This document shows positions 33,421 through 64,000 of a stretch of DNA of 64,000 bases, piece by piece. The DNA is from Sorex araneus (lineage: Eukaryota; Chordata; Mammalia; Eulipotyphla; Soricidae), in contig NC_073303.1 in the NCBI RefSeq assembly GCF_027595985.1, forward strand, positions 332,369,179-332,433,178, given 5' to 3'. The notes under the pieces were generated by a model, which saw nothing but the letters and a program-made list of their open reading frames with translations, searched no databases and was not told the origin of the DNA. The position numbers and the translations under genes were made by a program. Within the stretch, counting starts at the first letter, position 1; every line of letters starts with the position of its first letter.

Positions 33421-36010
33421 CATTTTTATATAACAGTTGTACAGTTGGCTGATGCTCCAAGAACAGAATGCATATAGGCTCTTAATAACTGACCTTTGGG
33501 TTTGCACCAGGGGGTGGGGGCGGTTGAGCAAACAGGTTGAGGAAATGACCAAAATATGACCTCAGAGTCATGTAATAGATTTTTTTTTTAAATGTAATAA
33601 AGTCAAAACTTAGGGTCATTGTGTTTCCTAAGAGAATACTATATCAAATGTCTCCATGTGCCATTGTTAATCCTGTAAGACTTTCTGAAACTATATGATT
33701 CCTCTCTTATGGCTTTCAAGCAGGGGACTAGCTTGGTCCATTTATCACCAGTTTTTAATTAGATATTATCTGTGGTTCCTTCCACACATTAATGAATGCT
33801 GGAGTTTAGCAGCTGCCACACTTACGGGTTGCAATGCGTAAAGTATTTATTATCTGGCCCATTATAGAAAACCTTTGTCGACCCCCAAACTAGAAGAAGC
33901 AGGTCAAGCCTAAAACCTAATTGTATGGACCCCCAAAAGTTAAACTTCTCCAGTCATTTAAAATAAGGACTATCTCAGGGATCACGGTGAAGTGCAAATG
34001 AAACATTTGTAAAAGCACTTTGTAAACAGCCAGACACCAGTGAAAGCTGGATATATAATAGTTCACCTACTTTTCCCATTCCCATAAGCACTGGGACTCT
34101 TAAGTTAGGTCATTCTGAATTCTAAAGAAGGGCAACTACATATTACACTGTAATGTTCTTGCTTGCTTAAGCTTGATTTCACTAGCTAGTCCATCAGGAT
34201 GCTAATATCAAAGAGCCTTCAGTGCTAATGTGCACAGCATATAAGGCACACTCAGGAATCAAGACTTTTCTACCCACTCTCCCTTCCCTCAAAGACCTTA
34301 CATGAGAGGTTGACTTCTAAAAAAGCCTGATTAATCTGAAAATCTTTGGATTAATGCTTTTTGGACCAAATAAAGGTTTTTATAGTGATGACAGAGTACT
34401 ACAATTTTTAAAATCCTAATTCCATACAAGGTTTATATAATTTGCTCTAAATCTACTTCACCTGATCTAGTAGTTACACATTTCCGGCAAATCAGAAAAT
34501 TGGAATTCTACTGCAAAACTTATGCCCTCAAATTGTTCAGACAGAGCCAGACCAAATTTAAAAACCTTAAGGTTACTGGTATTATACCAATATATAAAAG
34601 AACCATTACTATTCTTAAAGTCTCACTTTGCCCAGTCTATCAAGCACCCCTGCCAACACAGTACTGATTGCCAATAATCAGAATTTAGCTTTAAAAAAAA
34701 TACATGTTTCTCTTTAAAATTACATTGTTCAAAATGTAATTTTTAAATTGTACTATTTAAAATTACATTGTTCAAAATTGAAAGGAAAACAGTCATTATT
34801 CTCTAGGAATCTAGTAATCAGCAGGCTATGCTCTGTAGAGTCAAAAAACCAAATTTCATAATTCCCAAAGCCTTATGAATACCGTAACTAAAAAACCAGT
34901 CCTTTCTTTAGCAATCAGGCTCCTGAAATAAAATGAGGAACTAATTATACTAAGATGTAAAAAAACAAATATCTCATATTTTTGGTACTCCTACCATCAC
35001 TTTAAAAATCAACTCACCAAATTCTTGACATTTATATCAAGATTTTAGAAATTGTCAGGACAGTAAATACAAACACCAACTTAGCCAAGAACAGATTCTG
35101 ATAACTTTCAGCATCCAGAAACTCCATTACTTTTACATCTTTGTGTTTCTTTTTAAACAGAAAATCTGATCAAGCAAAGAAGAAACAATTTTTCAATGGA
35201 TGCTTAACAGCAAAAGAAAACTATCTGCAGAAACTGTTATAGGATTTAAATATACCTGAACATCAGCCAAGCTCCAACACTAATAGACAAAAGACTTGAG
35301 GTCAAATCTGTTAATCCCTCATTTTTTTTTTATTAAATATCCTCATTTTCTAAAAATAAGTAACCAGAGCTTGTCAACGTTTCATAAGGTTGATTACTAT
35401 AAAACCATTGCAAAGTTAAATGTACAAACCATAGTACATCAGAGACACAGTAATAAATGTATAATCATATGTACTATTATTGATCACAATTTATTTTTAA
35501 AGTCATGAAAAGCCAGCACAGTTCAGCTGACAAATACTTGATTGTACCCATGTCTCCATGGGATGTGGACAGCAGCACTGAGATACACGATGAGAGCAAC
35601 ACTCCTTTCCACCTTCCTGGCGACAATTGTTAGATAAGGCAGAGGATGGGCAGCTACTGATGGTGGTATAAACCATGCAAGAACAAGTAATAGAGTAATA
35701 GGTGTGCAATAAACATCTGATTGCTGAATCCTGGGCTAAAAAAGGCAGGGAGAAAAATTATCACAGCAGGTAATGGTCAAGAGGCATTTCAACACAATTA
35801 CTCAGAAATAATGCAAGAAATGAGCATTTAAAAATGTTTTCCTGCCATCTTTATACAGGGCAGCACAATCCAAAAGCAATTTTCCTAATTTTTCAGGTTG
35901 ATATAGAGTGGTCTGCTTCCACCCTCTTTTGTCCCACATGATGGGGAAACGTAAAACCACTTAAATATCTTCCCCAGAGCCCTGGATTATAGAAGAGATC
36001 GACAAAAACA

Positions 36011-36016
36011 TTTATT
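36011..36016 (-). promoter_or_regulatory. USP14: Proximal USP14 polyadenylation signal (AATAAA on minus strand)
   Basis: 33 nt after the stop codon. If used it would give a very short 3' UTR isoform. Confidence 0.35.
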
Positions 36017-36048
36017 TCACACCTAAGCATAAATAGCTAAAATGAAGA

Positions 36049-60825
<24,777 letters not shown>

Positions 60826-61009
60826 CTGTGTAAAAAAAAATAAAATCATAAAAATGTTTCTGAAGTTAATCATGTTTATGTACAGTGAAGAAGCCAGATA
60901 ATACATACTGCATGTATGTATTTGCCAACACAAGTAAATCTATAGACACAAGTAAGGAGTAATGGCTGCCTAGGCCACAAAATAAGAAGTGGAAGTAACT
61001 GGTATGTGA

Positions 61010-61275
61010 ACACAACTTTTCTCTCCGGGGTGACAGAAAAGTTCTATGTAAGACTGTGATGAAGATTATATAATTCTAATTATACTTGACATCATGAAAT
61101 TGTTAAATAATAAAAATAAAGTACTCCAGAACAGATGTCACCTGCTTCTCTGCAAAGACCCAGTAGAAAATTTTCAGCGGCAGGACAAAGCCTTATGGTA
61201 GGTTAGCCTACAAAAACTAATCGAACTGTACACTAAAATTAATGTAAATTATGCCTCAATAAAGCTAAGAGAAAA
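61010..61275 (+). mobile_element. Older L1 3' end fragment
   Basis: ACTGTACACTAAAATTAATG then TAAATTATGCCTCAATAAAG, the terminal L1M motif. Confidence 0.65.
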
Positions 61276-61352
61276 ACTACTCAATAAAATATTGAGTATG
61301 TCTATAATATTAAAAAGGAAGAAATCCTTCAATCATTAAGATTCACTGGCAG

Positions 61353-61526
61353 GGCTGGAGCGTTAGTATAGTGGGTAGGGCATTTTTGTCTTACATGTAG
61401 TCAACCCAGATTCGATTTTTAGCATCCTATATGGTCCCCTGAGCACCACCAAGAGTAATTTCTGAGTGTAAATCCAGGGAGTAACCGCTGTGCATCACCA
61501 GGTGTGACCCCAAAAGCATTAAAAAA
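61353..61526 (+). mobile_element. tRNA-derived SINE with duplication
   Basis: AAGATTCACTGGCA before and AAGACTCACTGGCA after. Confidence 0.88.
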
Positions 61527-61691
61527 AAAAAAAAAAAGACTCACTGGCATCATTCATTAATCACCATAATAAACTAAGCACTAATAATATCCTTTCAATG
61601 ACTGTGTATTGTAGAACATTTACATGTTTGAAGTAGGTGGGCTTGAAAATATTAAACCAAACACATAAAATGACTTTGAAGTATCCAGTGT

Positions 61692-61838
61692 AGGGCCAGA
61701 GCAACAGGTGGACAGAAACTAGCCTTGCACGTGGTCAACAGGGTTCAATCCCTGGCACACCATAAATCCCCAAGTCTCAGTCCTGAACACAGAACCAGGA
61801 GTAAGACCCAAGCATCACCATGAGCAGTCCAAAAACAA
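61692..61838 (+). mobile_element. tRNA-derived SINE, diverged
   Basis: TAGGGCCAGAGCAACAGGTG; CATCACCATGAGCAGTCC. Confidence 0.65.
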
Positions 61839-62307
61839 ATGAGTATCCACTGGGTTATAACTTAACACTTTATTAATCTAAGGGAATACTGGCACTCAAT
61901 ACAAATGTAACATTGCACACAACAGGACAATGAAGACACTGTACCCTAATCTCATTAACCTGAAATGAGCACTGGAATGTCTTATTTATCTCACTCATTA
62001 TCTTCACTGAAAAGATGAGAGAGGTCAGAGAGGTCTTAAAACAAAAAGAAAGAAAAGAAAAAGACCATTAAGTGGAGGTCTTAAAATCACAGCCAGAGAA
62101 GATACAACAAAGATTAAAATTAACTCAACAGGCTGGGTGCATGTTTGGAATGCAGGAAGCCTGGGTACGTCTCCAACTGGGTATGGAAAAACCACAAACA
62201 AGTATTAACAAATAACATCAACAAATGCAGTCTGATAGAGGCTTGTGGTAAAATTCAGTAACCTTCATCATGTTACTTTAAATTAAACTTTATTATTTTC
62301 TTTTTCT

Positions 62308-62368
62308 GTAGTGTTAGGGATCCTCAAGGCATGTGCTCTGTAGCTAAGCCACATCCCTCAGACCTCTA
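62308..62368 (-). mobile_element. Second tRNA-like SINE family, antisense remnant
   Basis: CTGTAGTGTTAGGGATCCTC; GGCATGTGCTCTGTAGCTAA. Confidence 0.5.
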
Positions 62369-62429
62369 TTAAAATATTAAAACTTCTCATAAAATAATAG
62401 CAAAGGAATACTGAGTCATCATTAAAGAA

Positions 62430-62609
62430 TTTTTTTTTTTTTTGCTTTTTGGGTCACACCCGGTGATGCACAGGGGTTACTCCTGCCTCTGCACTCAGGA
62501 ATTACCCCTGGCAGTGCTTACGGGACATACGGGATGCTGGGAATCCAACCTGAGTCAGCCGTGTACAAGGCAAATGCCCTACCCACTATGCTATTATTGC
62601 TCCAGCCCC
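62430..62609 (-). mobile_element. tRNA-derived SINE, antisense
   Basis: Poly-T then GGGTCACACCCGGTGATGCA to ATTGCTCCAGCCCC; sense to USP14. Confidence 0.92.
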
Positions 62610-62969
62610 AGAATAATTTTTTAAAGACACTGTGTCAGGAAAATTAAATATTAAATGAATATACTAGTAATAACCAGTTAGAAAATAGGAATATTTTTAA
62701 ATCAAAAGTAACTAGAATAAACCAAAATATGTAATACTTTAATAACAAAACTTTACCTAGAGATATAAAATAACAGTTAAATAAATAAATATTCGAGTTT
62801 CTGGACTGGAAAAATTGCTGTAAAAATGAGACTCTTAAGTTATCTAATTTGGTGACATTCTTTGGTCACTTTGTACAACATGAAACTTTATACAACATGA
62901 TTCATATGTGTTCAACTTAATACCTGAGAATAACAACACAAAAAATATCCTTTAAGAGTAATAATAAAG

Positions 62970-63155
62970 GGCTGGAGCGATAGCACAGCAGGTAGAGGTA
63001 AAATGGTTGCTCTGCACGCAGCCAACCCAGGTTTGACTCCCAGCATCCCATATGGTCCCCTGAGCACCACCAGGAGTAATTCCCGAGTGCGTGATCCAGG
63101 AGTAACCCCTGCACATTGCCGTGTGTGACCCAAAGAGGGAAAAAAAAAAAAAGAA
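62970..63155 (+). mobile_element. tRNA-derived SINE
   Basis: AGGGCTGGAGCGATAGCACA; an extra AGGTAAAATGG in the A/B spacer. Confidence 0.9.
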
Positions 63156-63165
63156 TTAATAAAAT

Positions 63166-63325
63166 GAGGCCGGAGCAATATGGTGGGTAGACTGCTTGGT
63201 TTGCAAACAGCCAACTAGGGTTCAATGCCCAGCTTCCCACACGATCTCTTGACCTCCCCAGGAGTGATCTCTGAGCACAGAGTCAGGATTAAGTCCTGAG
63301 GACTGCCAGATGTGGCCCAAAATAC
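63166..63325 (+). mobile_element. tRNA-derived SINE, diverged
   Basis: GAGGCCGGAGCAATATGGTG; GCCAGATGTGGCCC. Confidence 0.78.
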
Positions 63326-63389
63326 TTTAAAAAATAAATATATCAATGAAATAAAAGTCTAAAAATATACCATACCCATAACTGACTTT

Positions 63390-63975
63390 TAAGAAAAACT
63401 CAACACAAGTTGGAGTGGGTAGGCTTCCCACACCTTTCCACACTTCCAGAAGGTCTGGCTCCCACCCCCACAGCCTGCAGCCACTGCCATGTGAAGCCAG
63501 TTCTACAGACCCTGGAGTTCCTAGAGCACGCAGCCATGGTGTGTGCAGCCCAGGGACACCTCCAAATTCCACAAAACTGACATTCCAGAAACACACCAAA
63601 TTAGATGGGAAATTAAAATAGAAATCAACTAAGATCAACAAACAAAAACAGTTCACACAGAAGGCTCAACTAGCAGTTGAGTAAACCCTCCTACAAGGAG
63701 AATTATTATATCCATGAAGAGATATAATAATTTTCACAAATTTTCTTTACTGAAATAAATTTTGATAATTCCATTAGCTATTTAGTTGTAACAAGCAATA
63801 TGAAATAAAATTTTTTGTGCCTGCTATGGGGACAGGCCCAGGGGTGGTTAGATTAACCCTCCCAAGACTCCACCTCTGTCACTCTGGTGGTGGGACTGGT
63901 ATTGGAACACCAAATGCCTGGAACAAATGGATCATGAACAATTTTGTGTAGCATGGTGTTTAAATAATGTAAAAA
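63390..63975 (+). mobile_element. Unnamed retroelement copy 2
   Basis: Diverged relative of 57680-58835. Ends GTTTAAATAATGTAAAAAAA. Not interrupted by SINEs; the 5' part is shorter. Confidence 0.65.
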
Positions 63976-64000
63976 AACAGAAAAAGAAAACAAAGACTAC

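Larger units (their letters stand above)
33331..33440 (+). other. THOC1: THOC1 3' untranslated region (predicted short)
   Basis: AATAAA at 33415-33420 is followed by a GT-rich stretch (GTTGTACAGTTGGCTG), which predicts cleavage near 33435-33440 and a UTR of about 110 nt. A second AATAAA at 33596-33601 could be an alternative end. The cleavage site is inferred. Confidence 0.6.
33326..36048 (-). other. USP14: USP14 3' untranslated region (predicted long form)
   Basis: About 2.7 kb between the two stop codons with no SINE, although SINEs elsewhere occur roughly every 700 bp; this fits a constrained 3' UTR. AATAAA on the minus strand occurs at 36016-36011 (33 nt after the stop), 35495-35490, 35333-35328, 33851-33846 and 33348-33343. 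The last would place the end next to or inside the last coding exon of THOC1. Confidence 0.65.
60826..64000 (-). other. USP14: USP14 intron extending beyond the window
   Basis: No match to the remaining N-terminal USP14 codons on the minus strand. Besides the listed repeats, 61841-62300 and 62610-62969 hold nothing I recognise. Confidence 0.6.

Noticed and set aside
60826-64000. Searched the minus strand for USP14 codons 1-65 (VTVKWGKEKF, KGGTLKDDDWGN type motifs).
   Set aside because: Nothing found; the exons must lie beyond position 64000.

Overview
This is a window of mammalian nuclear DNA carrying two convergent, intron-rich genes in a very dense background of SINEs. By eye I count about 90 copies or fragments of one tRNA-derived SINE (head GGGGCTGGAGCGATAGCACA, B-box GGTTCGATTCC, body CATCCCATATGGTCCCCTGA, tail GTGTGACCCAAAAAG plus A-run). 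From memory this SINE points to a shrew (Soricidae, probably Sorex, Eulipotyphla). The mammal call is secure; the shrew call is inference from the SINE and has not been checked against a database.

Layout. 1-8750 is intergenic: SINEs, an antisense LINE-like element with about 370-bp tandem units, a 331-bp solo LTR with a 6-bp target duplication, and a (TG)n(TA)n microsatellite. 8750-9640 is a CpG island with a CRE (TGACGTCA) 45 bp before the THOC1 start codon. 9282-33330 (+ strand) is the complete THOC1 coding region: 21 coding exons that join in frame to 657 codons plus stop, all with GT/AG ends. 33331-36048 is almost free of repeats and is read as the 3' untranslated region of the convergent USP14 gene. 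36049-60825 (- strand) holds the last 13 coding exons of USP14, 428 codons plus stop, from the end of the ubiquitin-like domain through the whole USP catalytic domain. The first coding exons lie beyond the right edge.

Function. THOC1 is a core subunit of the THO/TREX complex, which couples RNA polymerase II elongation to mRNA export. USP14 is the proteasome-associated deubiquitinase that trims ubiquitin chains at the 19S base. They are not a functional operon; they are neighbours that meet tail to tail and probably overlap at their 3' ends.

Most notable. One USP14 intron (47390-48253) has the hallmarks of a U12-type (minor spliceosome) intron. A 1.2-kb composite retroposon (44283-45483) is bounded by an 11-bp duplication and carries internal repeats plus a tail shared with LINE-like elements elsewhere in the window. 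A second unnamed element is present in two diverged copies (about 57.7-58.8 kb and 63.4-64.0 kb). One SINE copy carries a perfect 13-bp hairpin that looks like a template-switch scar. I see no prokaryotic-type system, CRISPR array or novel protein-coding gene. All splice sites, counts and alignments were made by eye.
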